Part shown: positions 44,386-53,745 of the stretch, piece by piece
How the letters are laid out: each line of letters opens with the position of its first letter
Numbering within the stretch: position 1 is the stretch's first letter
NCBI GenBank assembly: GCA_944389945.1
Contig: CALXOF010000007.1
Location: 97,892-161,891, forward strand
Source of the DNA: an uncultured Kiritimatiellota bacterium
GTDB lineage: Bacteria > Verrucomicrobiota > Kiritimatiellia > RFP12 > DVOR01
Length of the DNA: 64,000 nt
Direction of reading: 5' to 3'
Made by a program: the position numbers and the translations under genes
The notes under the pieces: model-generated
Told to the model about the DNA's origin: nothing
Seen by the model: only the letters and a program-made list of their open reading frames with translations
Databases searched by the model: none

Positions 44386-47244
44386 TTATTGCTTGTGGAG
44401 GAGGGGGACAAGGAAGCGGCCTGTGTAGGATTCTGGGACTTGGGCGACGTCTTCGGGGATGCCTTGGGCGACGAGGGTGCCGCCGCGGTCGCCGCCTTCG
44501 GGGCCGAGGTCGAGAATCCAATCGGCGGATTTGATGACGTCGAGGTTGTGCTCGATGACGACGACGGTGTTGCCTTGGTCGCGGAGGCGGAGGAGAAGGG
44601 AGAGGAGTTTGTGGACGTCGGCGAAGTGGAGGCCGGTGGTGGGCTCGTCGAGGATGTAGAGGGTCTTGCCGGTGGCGCGCTTGGAGAGTTCGGCGGCAAG
44701 CTTGATGCGCTGGGCCTCGCCGCCGGAGAGGGTGGTGGCGGATTGGCCGAGCTTGATGTAGCCCAGGCCGACCTCCTCGATGGTGGCGAGTTTGTTGGCG
44801 ATGGCGGGGATGGGGCCGAAGAAGGCGAGGGCCTCGGAGACGGTCATGTCCAGCACGTCGGCGATGGTCTTGCCTTTGTAGCGCACCTCGAGGGTCTCGC
44901 GGTTGTAGCGGGCGCCGCCGCACTGTTCGCAGGGGACGTAGACGTCGGGCAGGAAGTGCATCTCCAGACGCTTCATGCCGTCGCCCTGGCAGACTTCGCA
45001 ACGGCCGCCCTTGACGTTGAAGGAGAAGCGGCCGGGTTTGTAGCCGCGCATCTTGGCGGCGGGGGTCTGGGCGAAGAGTTCGCGGATGGCGGTGAAACAA
45101 CCGGTGTAGGTGACGGGGTTGGAACGCGGCGTGCGGCCGATAGGCGACTGGTCAATCTCGATCATCTTGTCGAGATTGCGGAGGCCGAGGATGCGGCGGT
45201 GGGCGCCGGGGGTCTCGCGCGCACCATGGAAGTGGTGGGCCAGGGCGCGCTTGAGGATGTCGTCCACGAGGGTGGACTTGCCCGAACCCGAGACGCCGGT
45301 GACGCAGACGAAGCAGCCGAGCGGCAGACGCACGGTGAGGTCGCGCAGATTGTTCTGCGTGCACCCTTCCAGGGTCAGCCAGGCCTTGCCGGGGGTGTGG
45401 CGTTCGGGAACGGGGACGGCCTTGCGGCCGGTGAGGTAGTCCGCCGTGAGCGAGGTCTTGCACTTGAGGAGGCCCTTGGCGGGGCCTTGGTAGACGACCT
45501 GACCGCCCTGCGAGCCCGCACCGGGACCGATATCGACGATGTAGTCGGCGCGGCGGATCATCTCCTCATCGTGCTCCACCACGACGACCGTGTTGCCGCG
45601 GCGCTGCAGACGGTGAAGCATGTCAATGAGGCGTTCGTTGTCGCGCGGATGAAGGCCGATGGTCGGCTCGTCGAGGACGTAGAGCACGCCCACGAGGCCG
45701 GAACCAATCTGCGAGGCTAGGCGGATGCGCTGCATCTCGCCGCCGGAGAGCGTGGAGCTTTCGCGGTCAAGAGAGAGGTAGTCCAACCCGACGTCGACCA
45801 AGAAGGCGATGCGTTTGCGAATCTCACGCAGGATTTCCCCCGCCACGGTGCGCTCGTGCTCGGCCAACGGCTGAGGCACCAAGGGGCTGGGACTGCCCTC
45901 GGCCAAGGCGTCGAAGAAGGCAAGCGCATCGCGCGCGGGCAGGTGCATCACGTCGGGGAGGGTGCGTCCACCGACGGTGGCCACGCGGCTTTCGGGCCGC
46001 AGACGCGCCCCGGCGCAATCCGGACAACGGCGCGGCGCGAGGAACTGACTGAGCGTCTCGCGCGTCTCGTCGTTGTCGCACTCGGCGTAGCGGCGGCGCA
46101 GGTTGGGGAGGACGCCCTCAAAGGGCTTGTCGGTGTGGTTGAGGACCCCCTTGATGACGTAGGCCAGCTGGACGTTGCGGTCGCCCGTGCCGTTCATGAG
46201 CTCGTCGCGGAACTTGCGCGGGAGTTTATCGAAGGGCGTGTCGAGGTCCACACCGCAATAATCCGCGAAGGCGGCGAGGAGCCAGTTGTAGTACATCAAC
46301 AGGTGGTGGCCGCCGCGGCGCCAACCCACGATGGCCTCGCGCAAGGGCTTGGTCTTGTCGGGCACCACCAGGTTCTCGTCGAAGACCATCAAGGCGCCGA
46401 GACCCGAACAGGTGGGGCACGCGCCGTAGGGCGAGTTGAAGGAGAAGGAACGCGGCTTGAGCGCCTCGAAGGAGATGCCGCAGTCGGCGCAGGCGTTCTT
46501 CTCGGAATAAAGCGTGCTCTCGCCGCCCATCACCTGCGCTTCCACCAGGCCGTCGGCCACGCGCAGGGCCTGCTCCACGCTGTCGGTCAAGCGACTCCGC
46601 AATCCGTCCTTAATGACGACGCGGTCGATCACGGCGTCGATGCGGTGAGGACACTTCTTGTCCAGGTCGGGCCACTCGTTCTCCACGTCCACCATCTGGC
46701 CGTCCACCCGGGCGCGGACGTAGCCCTGGCGCACCATCAGCTCGCGCACCTCCTCGTGGCGGCCCTTGCGGCCCCGCACAATCGGCGCCAAAAGGACAAG
46801 CTTCGTCCCCTCGGGCAACTGCAAGAGGCGGTCGACGATTTGCTCGGCGCTCTGGGGGTGGACCTCCTTGCCGCACTTCGGGCAGTGGGCATGGGCGATA
46901 TTGCCCCACAAGAGACGCAGGTAGTCATGCGTCTCGGTCACGGTGGCGACGATGGAGCGCGGGTTGCTGCCGCTGGCACGCTGCTCGATGGAGATGGCCG
47001 GCGAGAGGCCCTCGATACGCTCCACGTCCGGCTTCTGCAACTGATCCAGGAACTGGCGCGCGTAGGCCGAGAGGCTCTCGACGTAGCGGCGCTGTCCCTC
47101 GGCGTAGAGCGTGTCGAAGGCCAACGAGCTCTTGCCCGAACCCGAAAGACCCGTGATAACGGTCAGCGAATTGCGCGGGATGCGCACATCGATGTTCTTC
47201 AGGTTGTTCTGACGCGCCCCGGTGATGACGATTTCGTCGGCCAT
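44386..47244 (-). CDS. uvrA: Excinuclease ABC subunit UvrA
   Basis: UvrA, the damage-recognition ATPase of nucleotide excision repair. The 952-residue protein has two ABC ATPase halves: Walker A GLSGSGKSSLAFD near residue 31 and GVSGSGKSTLVDD in the second half, and signature motifs LSGGEMQRIRLA and LSGGEAQRIKLA. Zinc modules show as CPKC, CADC and CEVC/CEQC pairs. The start at 47244 (MADEIVITGARQNNLKNIDV) replaces a longer frame that overlaps epmA. It follows epmA by 34 bases. Confidence 0.97.
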   Translation of the reverse strand: MADEIVITGARQNNLKNIDVRIPRNSLTVITGLSGSGKSSLAFDTLYAEGQRRYVESLSAYARQFLDQLQKPDVERIEGLSPAISIEQRASGSNPRSIVATVTETHDYLRLLWGNIAHAHCPKCGKEVHPQSAEQIVDRLLQLPEGTKLVLLAPIVRGRKGRHEEVRELMVRQGYVRARVDGQMVDVENEWPDLDKKCPHRIDAVIDRVVIKDGLRSRLTDSVEQALRVADGLVEAQVMGGESTLYSEKNACADCGISFEALKPRSFSFNSPYGACPTCSGLGALMVFDENLVVPDKTKPLREAIVGWRRGGHHLLMYYNWLLAAFADYCGVDLDTPFDKLPRKFRDELMNGTGDRNVQLAYVIKGVLNHTDKPFEGVLPNLRRRYAECDNDETRETLSQFLAPRRCPDCAGARLRPESRVATVGGRTLPDVMHLPARDALAFFDALAEGSPSPLVPQPLAEHERTVAGEILREIRKRIAFLVDVGLDYLSLDRESSTLSGGEMQRIRLASQIGSGLVGVLYVLDEPTIGLHPRDNERLIDMLHRLQRRGNTVVVVEHDEEMIRRADYIVDIGPGAGSQGGQVVYQGPAKGLLKCKTSLTADYLTGRKAVPVPERHTPGKAWLTLEGCTQNNLRDLTVRLPLGCFVCVTGVSGSGKSTLVDDILKRALAHHFHGARETPGAHRRILGLRNLDKMIEIDQSPIGRTPRSNPVTYTGCFTAIRELFAQTPAAKMRGYKPGRFSFNVKGGRCEVCQGDGMKRLEMHFLPDVYVPCEQCGGARYNRETLEVRYKGKTIADVLDMTVSEALAFFGPIPAIANKLATIEEVGLGYIKLGQSATTLSGGEAQRIKLAAELSKRATGKTLYILDEPTTGLHFADVHKLLSLLLRLRDQGNTVVVIEHNLDVIKSADWILDLGPEGGDRGGTLVAQGIPEDVAQVPESYTGRFLVPLLHKQ

Positions 47245-47278
47245 AATCCTATTTCCTTTCCTCTCTCCCCAATGCTGC

Positions 47279-48136
47279 TCAGCGGTCGCAGAAGGGTCGC
47301 ACCTGCGCAATGTCCGTCGCGCCGGCGGCAATCATCGCCAACCGATCCACACCCAAGGCGATGCCGGCCGTGGGCGGCAGGTCCGGCAAGGCCGCCAGGA
47401 AGGGCTCGTCCAACGGATAGGTCGGCAAACCGCGCTCACGGCGCATGGCGATGGTCGCCTCGAAGCGGCGGCGTTGCTCGGCGGCATCGGTCAACTCGCC
47501 GTAACCGTTGGCGATTTCCAGACCGCCGAGGTAGGCCTCAAAGCGTTCGGCCACGCGCGGGTCGGCGGGGTTCAACCGGGCCAACGCCGCCGCGGACGCG
47601 GGGTAGTCCGTCAGATAAGTCAGGCCATCGCGCGGCAGGGCCGGCTCGATCTTCAAAGCCATGTCCTCATCGAAACGGTCCTCGTCCCATGCCTCCAGCG
47701 GGTCCCATCCCGCCACCTCGCGGTAGATGTCCGCCACGGCGATGCGCCGCGCCTTGACCGTGCACCCCAAGACCGCAGAGACAAGCGCCTCCACGTCATC
47801 GTAGAGCGACGCGATGCCCGCGTTCGGGCGATACCATTCCAAGAGGGTGAACTCCGGGTTGTGCCGACGCCCCCGCTCGTTCGCGCGGAAGCAAGGCCCC
47901 ATCTGGAAGATCGGCCCCGACCCCGCCGCCAGCAGACGCTTCATGTGCAGTTCCGGCGAAGTGCGCAGCCAATGGTCGCCCGAAGGCGGCGGCTCCAAGA
48001 AGGCCTCGTTCGCCGGCGCCGGGATACGCACCGGCGTCTCCACCTCCAAGAATCCCCGCGCCTCAAAAAAATCCCGGATGGCGCGCAACACCCGTGCACG
48101 CCCCTGCAACCGTTCCCAGTCAAAGGTCTCGCTCAT
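47279..48136 (-). CDS. epmA: Elongation factor P lysine ligase EpmA-like
   Basis: A 285-residue class II lysyl-tRNA-synthetase-like core without the anticodon domain, the form of EpmA (PoxA/GenX), which attaches beta-lysine to elongation factor P. Motif 2 is at FQMGPCFRANERGRRHNPEFTLLEWYRP, the ligand-site segment is LEIANGYGEL, and motif 3 lies near the end (GIALGVDRLAM). EpmB and the factor itself are not in the window. The start MSETFDWERLQ is used; an ATG four codons earlier is also possible. Confidence 0.85.
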   Translation of the reverse strand: MSETFDWERLQGRARVLRAIRDFFEARGFLEVETPVRIPAPANEAFLEPPPSGDHWLRTSPELHMKRLLAAGSGPIFQMGPCFRANERGRRHNPEFTLLEWYRPNAGIASLYDDVEALVSAVLGCTVKARRIAVADIYREVAGWDPLEAWDEDRFDEDMALKIEPALPRDGLTYLTDYPASAAALARLNPADPRVAERFEAYLGGLEIANGYGELTDAAEQRRRFEATIAMRRERGLPTYPLDEPFLAALPDLPPTAGIALGVDRLAMIAAGATDIAQVRPFCDR

Positions 48137-48187
48137 AGGGCCGTGCATTATACCACACCCGCTAAGGAGGGGCGGCCTACGCCGCCC

Positions 48188-48227
<40 letters not shown>

Positions 48228-48324
48228 CGCGCGACAAGCGCGCGACGGATAAGGCGCTATACTGGAGGTGTTAGTCGCCGTCCTAATGGTCCTATAGTCC
48301 TACAGCGTTGCCAAAATACTTTCC

Positions 48325-48450
48325 AAGAAAACGACAAGGCGCGAAACGGAGGGCGGCGAGCGCGGTCAGCGGCGAAGCCGCAGAGCGACCGATGGAGCCC
48401 GAAACGGTTCGCGCCTCCCCTTGCGTCTTTGCGGTCCCCATTTTCCCCGG
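48325..48450 (-). repeat. Dispersed CGGGCTC-core repeat, copy c (inverted)
   Basis: On the minus strand the copy runs GGGGAAAATGGGGACCGCAA, then AGGCGCGAACCGTTTCGGGC and the CTCTGCGGCTTCGCCGCTG stretch. It is the longest copy and matches 11.2 kb over both halves. Confidence 0.7.
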
Positions 48451-48506
48451 ACACTACTGTGACTGACCGTGTGTTTAAGAATGGATGTGGTATAATGTGC
48501 GGCGCT

Positions 48507-49064
48507 ATGGACGAAGAGACCTTTTCGAAGATGGTGTCCGGGGAGTGGTACAACCCGGCGAGCTTGGAACCGGAGCGTCTGCGGGCGCAGACGATTTGCG
48601 CGGACTTCAACGCCTTGCGCCCCACGGACGACAAACGCCGTTGGAAGCTGATGAACGACCTCTTCGGTACGGTGGGCGAGGGCGCCTGGGTGATGCAGCC
48701 CTTCCATTGCGACTATGGCCGCAACATCCAGTTGGGGCCGAAATGCTTCCTGAACTATGGTTGCGTGATGTTGGACTGTGCGCCGATTCTCTTCGGTGAG
48801 CACGTGCTGGCGGGCCCCGGGTGCCACTTCTATACGGCCATCCATCCCACCGACCCCGATGCCCGCGCGACGGACATGGAGCGTGCGGAGCCCATCATCA
48901 TCGGCAACAACGTGTGGTTGGGCGGCCATGTGACGATTCTGCCCGGGGTGCGAATCGGGGACAACACGATTGTCGGCGCCGGGAGCGTGGTCACCAAGAG
49001 CCTCCCCGCCAACGTCATCGCCGTCGGCAACCCCGCCCGCGTGATCAAGAAACTCGACAAGTGA
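48507..49064 (+). CDS. Sugar O-acetyltransferase (maltose acetyltransferase type)
   Basis: A 185-residue left-handed beta-helix acetyltransferase of the Maa/NodL group, which acetylates sugars using acetyl-CoA. The N-terminal helical cap (SGEWYNPASLEPERLRAQ) is followed by hexapeptide repeats, the catalytic His region (FYTAIHPTD), and the typical GNNVWLGGHVTILPGVRIG and GAGSVVTKSLP blocks. An ATG 12 bases upstream overlaps a TATAAT box, so the later start is preferred. A second enzyme of this type is at 61.3 kb. Confidence 0.88.
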   Translation: MDEETFSKMVSGEWYNPASLEPERLRAQTICADFNALRPTDDKRRWKLMNDLFGTVGEGAWVMQPFHCDYGRNIQLGPKCFLNYGCVMLDCAPILFGEHVLAGPGCHFYTAIHPTDPDARATDMERAEPIIIGNNVWLGGHVTILPGVRIGDNTIVGAGSVVTKSLPANVIAVGNPARVIKKLDK

Positions 49065-49112
49065 ACGCCAAGGTTTGGCGTTTCTCCCATTTTATGGTAT
49101 AAATAAAGGGAT

Positions 49113-49625
49113 ATGGATACGTGCGAAACCGAACGGGAAAACCGGGCGCTCGCGGGCAGACTGATTGAGGCTTGCCGGCGAGCGGGGGTGCGTTTGGCGA
49201 CGGCGGAATCCTGCACCGGCGGTCTGATCGGCGCGACGCTGACGGCGGTGGCCGGGTCGAGCGATGTCTTTCAAGGCGGGGTGATCAGCTATCAAAACGG
49301 GGTGAAAGAGGCGCTCCTGGGCGTCTCCCCGGCGACGCTTGCGAGCGTGGGCGCGGTGAGCGCGGACTGCGCGCGACAGATGGCGCTGGGGGCGCGAAAC
49401 GCGCTCGGTGCGGACATCGCCGTCTCGGCGACGGGTATCGCGGGGCCGGGCGGGGCCACGCCGGACAAGCCCGTGGGGCTGGTCTACGTGGGCGTGGCAT
49501 GGGGGGATGGCCTCGCGGAGGCCTTTGAGAACCATTTCACGGGGGACCGTGACGCGGTGCGCGCCCAGACGGTCCGCAAAGCATTGGAATCGGCACTGGC
49601 GTGCCTTGAGAAAGTGAGAGAGTAA
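49113..49625 (+). CDS. pncC: CinA C-terminal-type nicotinamide-nucleotide amidohydrolase
   Basis: A 170-residue stand-alone CinA C-terminal domain, expected to deamidate nicotinamide mononucleotide for pyridine-nucleotide recycling. Family blocks are LATAESCTGGLIGATLTAVAGSS (about 28-50), FQGGVISYQNGVKEALLGV, and SATGIAGPGGATPDKPVGLVY. AAAGGG precedes the ATG. ilvE begins 2 bases after the stop, heading a run of biosynthetic genes. The domain's substrate in this organism is inferred from the family. Confidence 0.88.
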   Translation: MDTCETERENRALAGRLIEACRRAGVRLATAESCTGGLIGATLTAVAGSSDVFQGGVISYQNGVKEALLGVSPATLASVGAVSADCARQMALGARNALGADIAVSATGIAGPGGATPDKPVGLVYVGVAWGDGLAEAFENHFTGDRDAVRAQTVRKALESALACLEKVRE

Positions 49626-49627
49626 CC

Positions 49628-50644
49628 ATGCAAGAGATTGATTGGTCGAGCCTTGGTTTCGCGTATATGCCCACGCGCAGCCACATCCGTTACCACTGGA
49701 AGGACGGGGCGTGGGACAAGGGGACGCTCGTCCAGGGCGACACCATCACGATGTCCATCGCCGCGGGCTGCCTGCATTACGGCCAGGAGGCCTTCGAGGG
49801 CCTCAAGGTCTTCCGTCAGAAGGACGGTAAGGTGGTGGCGTTCCGCCCCGAGGCCAACGCCGAGCGCATGCAGCGCACCGCGGTGCGCACCGTGATGCCG
49901 CCCGTGCCCACGGAGATGTTCCTGGACGCGCTCGACCGCGTGGTGAAGGACAACATCGACTACGTGCCGCCCTACGGCACGGGGTGCTCGATGTATGTGC
50001 GCCCCCTGCTCATCGGCACGGGCCCGCAGATCGGCGTGGCGCCGGCGCATGAGTACGACTTCCTGATGATGGTGATGCCGATGGGCGACTACTACAAGGG
50101 CGGCATCAAGCCCGTCCGCGCCATCATCTTCGATGAGTATGACCGTGCCGCGCCCCAAGGCATGGGCGACGTGAAGGTGGGCGGCAACTACGCCGCCAGC
50201 CTCTACGCCCACGAGAAGGCCCACCATATGGGCTTCCCCGTTGAGCTCTACCTGGACAGCAAGACGCACACGCACGTGGAGGAGTTCGCGACCTCCAACT
50301 TCTTGGGCTTCAAGAAGGACGGCACCTACGTCACCGTCAAGTCGTCGTCCGTCCTGCCCTCCGTGACGAACCTCTCGCTCCAGCAGCTGGCCAAGGATAT
50401 GGGCCACACGGTGGAAGTGCGCACGGTGCCTTACGAGGAGCTGCGTGAGTTCGCCGAAATCGGCGCCTGCGGCACGGCCGTGGTCGTGACGCCCGTCTAT
50501 GAAGTCGTGCGCGGCGACGACGTCATCCGCGTGGGCTCCGAGACCGAGTGCGGGCCCAACCTGCTGAAGCTCCACAACGCCGTGCAGGACATCCAGTTCG
50601 GCCGCGTGCCGGACGTCCACGGCTGGTGCCGCGAAATCAAGTAA
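49628..50644 (+). CDS. ilvE: Branched-chain amino acid aminotransferase
   Basis: A 338-residue PLP enzyme catalysing the final transamination to Leu, Ile and Val. It has the long form resembling eukaryotic and some bacterial BCATs, with YGQEAFEGLKVFR near residue 51, GVAPAHEYDFL, and the PLP-binding Lys183 in DVKVGGNYAAS (181-191). It precedes ilvB and ilvN, consistent with one branched-chain amino acid unit. Confidence 0.93.
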   Translation: MQEIDWSSLGFAYMPTRSHIRYHWKDGAWDKGTLVQGDTITMSIAAGCLHYGQEAFEGLKVFRQKDGKVVAFRPEANAERMQRTAVRTVMPPVPTEMFLDALDRVVKDNIDYVPPYGTGCSMYVRPLLIGTGPQIGVAPAHEYDFLMMVMPMGDYYKGGIKPVRAIIFDEYDRAAPQGMGDVKVGGNYAASLYAHEKAHHMGFPVELYLDSKTHTHVEEFATSNFLGFKKDGTYVTVKSSSVLPSVTNLSLQQLAKDMGHTVEVRTVPYEELREFAEIGACGTAVVVTPVYEVVRGDDVIRVGSETECGPNLLKLHNAVQDIQFGRVPDVHGWCREIK

Positions 50645-50666
50645 ACCGAAAGGAGACCCCACAGGC

Positions 50667-52424
50667 ATGACCCCTTATCAGCCTCCGCAAGGCCGCACCG
50701 GCGCGCAATGCGTCATCGACGGCCTCCTCAACAACGGCGTCGAGGTCGTCTTCGGGTATCCGGGCGGCTCGGCCATCGACCTCTTCGACAAGCTCTACGG
50801 TTCGCCGCTGCGCGTGGTGCTCCCGCGCCATGAGCAGGGCGGCATCCACATGGCCGACGGCTACGCCCGCGCCACGGGTCGCGTGGGGTGCGCCATCGTC
50901 ACCTCCGGCCCCGGCGCCACCAACACCGTCACCGGCCTGGCCACCGCCATGATGGACGGCGTGCCGCTGGTCGTCATCGCCGGCCAGGTGAGCAGCGGCC
51001 TCATCGGCACGGACGCCTTCCAGGAGGCGGACAACACGGGCATCACCCGCAGCGTCACCAAGCACAACTACCTGGTGCGCTCGGTGGACGAGATCCCGCG
51101 CGTCATCTCCGAGGCCTTCTTCATCGCCTCCACCGGCAAGCCCGGCCCCGTCCTCGTCGACATCCCCAAGGACATCCAGCAGGCCATCACCCTGCAACCT
51201 GACGTGCAGGACATCTCGGTGCGGGCCTACCACCCCACCATCCAGCCGCCGCCCGCGCAGGTCGCCCGCCTGGCCGACGCCATCAACAAGGCCCACCGTC
51301 CCGTGCTCTACATCGGCGGCGGCGCCATCATCTCCGGCTCCTGCGCGCTCCTGCGCTCCATCGCCGAGACCTACGACATCCCCGTCTGCACCACCCTCAT
51401 GGGCCTGGGCGCCTTCCCCGAAACCTCCCCGCTCTCGCTGTGGATGGTGGGCATGCACGGATCCGTGGCCGCAAACAACGCCATCCAACAGGCCGACCTC
51501 GTCATCGCCGCCGGCGCGCGCTTCGATGACCGCGTCACCGGCCGCATCGCCGACTTCGCCCAGGGCGCCAAGATCGCCCACATCGACGTCGACGCCTCGG
51601 CCATCGGCAAGAACGTCCACACCCACATCCCCGTCTGCGGCGACCTCAAGCAGACCCTCGAGCTCCTCCTGCCGCAACTGGAGAAGACCGACCGCTCCGA
51701 TTGGCTGGCGCAGATTGCCAAGTGGCGCGAGGCTAAACCCGCCACCTACCACCCGCGCAAGGACGGCAAGCTCCAGCCGCAGGCCGTGATCGAGGCCATC
51801 GACCGCGCCGCCCGCGCCACCGGTCGCCCCACCGTCCTCACCACCGACGTCGGTCAGAACCAGATGTGGGCCGCGCAGTTCTTCCGCCACACCGAGCCCC
51901 GCGCCTTCATCTCCTCCGGCGGCATGGGCACGATGGGCTTCGGCGTCCCCAGCGCCGTGGGCGCGCAGCTCGGCCGCCCCGATGCCCTCGTCATCTCCGT
52001 CAACGGCGACGGCGGCTTCCAGATGAACATCCAGGAGCTGGTCGTGGCCGTTGAGCACCGCCTCCCGGTGAAGTTCGTCGTCCTCAACAACGCCCGCCTG
52101 GGCATGGTGCGCCAATGGCAGGACCTCTTCTACGGTCACCGCCATTCCGCCACCATCCTCTCGCAGGAAGGCCGCCCCGACAACGAGCGCATCCCCGAGC
52201 CCGCAGAGCCCCGCTACCTGCCTGACTTCGTCGGCGTCGCCAAGGCGTATGGCCTCGAGGCCGTCCGCGCCAAGTCCCTTGCCGAGACCGAAGAGGCCCT
52301 CAAGCGCGCCTTCGCGGACGACAAGGCGTGGCTCATCGAGTGCATCGTGGCCGAGGACGAGAACGTCCTGCCCATGGTCGCCCCCGGCGCCGCGCTCTCC
52401 GATATGATCCTGGAACGCGACTAA
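50667..52424 (+). CDS. ilvB: Acetolactate synthase large subunit
   Basis: The 585-residue thiamine-diphosphate enzyme that makes acetolactate or acetohydroxybutyrate, first committed step of branched-chain amino acid synthesis. It has the activating Glu in LPRHEQGG (about 47-54), the FAD-domain centre, and the ThDP motif GDGGFQMNIQELVVAVE through VVLNN in the C-terminal domain. AAGGAG precedes the ATG. ilvN follows after 10 bases. Confidence 0.96.
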   Translation: MTPYQPPQGRTGAQCVIDGLLNNGVEVVFGYPGGSAIDLFDKLYGSPLRVVLPRHEQGGIHMADGYARATGRVGCAIVTSGPGATNTVTGLATAMMDGVPLVVIAGQVSSGLIGTDAFQEADNTGITRSVTKHNYLVRSVDEIPRVISEAFFIASTGKPGPVLVDIPKDIQQAITLQPDVQDISVRAYHPTIQPPPAQVARLADAINKAHRPVLYIGGGAIISGSCALLRSIAETYDIPVCTTLMGLGAFPETSPLSLWMVGMHGSVAANNAIQQADLVIAAGARFDDRVTGRIADFAQGAKIAHIDVDASAIGKNVHTHIPVCGDLKQTLELLLPQLEKTDRSDWLAQIAKWREAKPATYHPRKDGKLQPQAVIEAIDRAARATGRPTVLTTDVGQNQMWAAQFFRHTEPRAFISSGGMGTMGFGVPSAVGAQLGRPDALVISVNGDGGFQMNIQELVVAVEHRLPVKFVVLNNARLGMVRQWQDLFYGHRHSATILSQEGRPDNERIPEPAEPRYLPDFVGVAKAYGLEAVRAKSLAETEEALKRAFADDKAWLIECIVAEDENVLPMVAPGAALSDMILERD

Positions 52425-52434
52425 GGAGCCCGCC

Positions 52435-52911
52435 ATGCAGAAGCACATCATCAACGTCCTGGTCGAGAACCGTCCCGGCGTGCTCGCCCGCATCGTCGGC
52501 CTCATCACCGGCCGCGGCTACAACATCGAGACCCTCAACGTCGGCCCCTCCAACGACCCCACCATCTCCAAGATGACCATCGTCATCCCCGGGTCCGAGG
52601 CCGTCATCGCCCAGGTCGTCGCCCAGCTCGCCAAGCAGATCAACGTCTTCCGCGTGGACGACGTGACCTCCAAGCAGCACATCGACCGCGAGGCCATCCT
52701 CCTCAAGGTGAGCACCCGCGCCACCGGCCGCGCCCCCGTCATCGAGGTCGCCATGCTCTTCGGCGCCAAGGTCGTCGGCGTCCAGCCCGATGCCCTCACC
52801 ATCCAGATGATCGGTTCGCAGATGCAGGTGGAGCAGTTCCTCACCCTCGTCCACCCCTTCGATGTGCTCGACATCTCCCGCTCCGGCTCCGTTGCCATGA
52901 TTCAGGAGTGA
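52435..52911 (+). CDS. ilvN: Acetolactate synthase small (regulatory) subunit
   Basis: A 158-residue regulatory subunit that confers feedback inhibition by valine. It starts with an ACT domain (INVLVENRPGVLARIVGLIT, about 4-23) containing the effector-binding region, followed by the C-terminal domain that activates the large subunit. AAGGAG lies just upstream. Size and order after ilvB are canonical. Confidence 0.95.
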   Translation: MQKHIINVLVENRPGVLARIVGLITGRGYNIETLNVGPSNDPTISKMTIVIPGSEAVIAQVVAQLAKQINVFRVDDVTSKQHIDREAILLKVSTRATGRAPVIEVAMLFGAKVVGVQPDALTIQMIGSQMQVEQFLTLVHPFDVLDISRSGSVAMIQE

Positions 52912-52914
52912 CCC

Positions 52915-53745
52915 ATGCGCCGTTTCGCCGTCCTTGGCCATCCCATCAATCACAGCTTCTCGCCCGTCATGCACATGGCGAGTTTCCGAAGCATCGGCTT
53001 CGACGGCGAATACACGCGCCTGGACGTCCCGCCCGAGATGTTGGGCGACGCGCTGAAGGCCCTCTCCGTGGAGGGCTTCAGCGGCGTCAACCTCACCATC
53101 CCCCACAAGCAGCTCGCCCTCCCCATGATGGACGCCCTCACGCCCGAGGCCCAGCGCCTCGGCGCCGTGAACACCGTCCGTTTTGAGGAGGGCGGCAAGC
53201 TCTCCGGCCACAACACCGATGGCCCCGGCTTCCTCGCCGCCGCCAAGGCCACCCTCGGCTTTGACCCCGCGGGGCGCCGCGTCGCCGTCGTCGGTTGCGG
53301 CGGCGCCGGCCGCGCCGTCGCCATCACCCTGGCCCACGCCGGCGCACAGGTCGGCCTTCTGGACATCGACCGCGACCGCGCCGAGGCCCTCGCCGAGGAA
53401 ATCCGCGGCTCCGGCCGCGAAGCCGCCGTCATCGACCGCGCCCAAATCCGCGATGCCGACCTCATCGCCCAGTGCTCCCCCAGCGGCCTGGCCATCTTCC
53501 CCGAGCCCGCCGTCCGTGCCGACGAGATGCGCCCCGGCCAATGCCTCTACGACATCGTCATTCCTCCCGGCGACCCCGTCACCCCCACCATGAAGGAAGC
53601 CCGCACGCTCGGCATCCCCTGCGCCAACGGCGTCCGTATGCTCGTTGAGCAAGGCGCCCTCTCCTTCACCTACTGGACCGGCATCGAGGCCGACCGCACC
53701 GCCATGCTCCGTGCCGTCGAGGAAGGGCTGGCCCACCATGAGTGA
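52915..53745 (+). CDS. aroE: Shikimate dehydrogenase
   Basis: A 276-residue NADP-dependent enzyme reducing 3-dehydroshikimate in aromatic amino acid synthesis. Visible are the substrate-site motifs INHSFSPVMH (13-22) and NLTIPHK (with catalytic Lys, about 60-66), HNTDGPGF, and the dinucleotide-binding GCGGAGRAVA. It starts 3 bases after ilvN and overlaps the prepilin peptidase gene by 8 bases. Confidence 0.94.
   Translation: MRRFAVLGHPINHSFSPVMHMASFRSIGFDGEYTRLDVPPEMLGDALKALSVEGFSGVNLTIPHKQLALPMMDALTPEAQRLGAVNTVRFEEGGKLSGHNTDGPGFLAAAKATLGFDPAGRRVAVVGCGGAGRAVAITLAHAGAQVGLLDIDRDRAEALAEEIRGSGREAAVIDRAQIRDADLIAQCSPSGLAIFPEPAVRADEMRPGQCLYDIVIPPGDPVTPTMKEARTLGIPCANGVRMLVEQGALSFTYWTGIEADRTAMLRAVEEGLAHHE

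Noticed and set aside
48495..48506. Earlier ATG for the first O-acetyltransferase
   Set aside because: It overlaps the TATAAT box and adds only four residues without improving family alignment.
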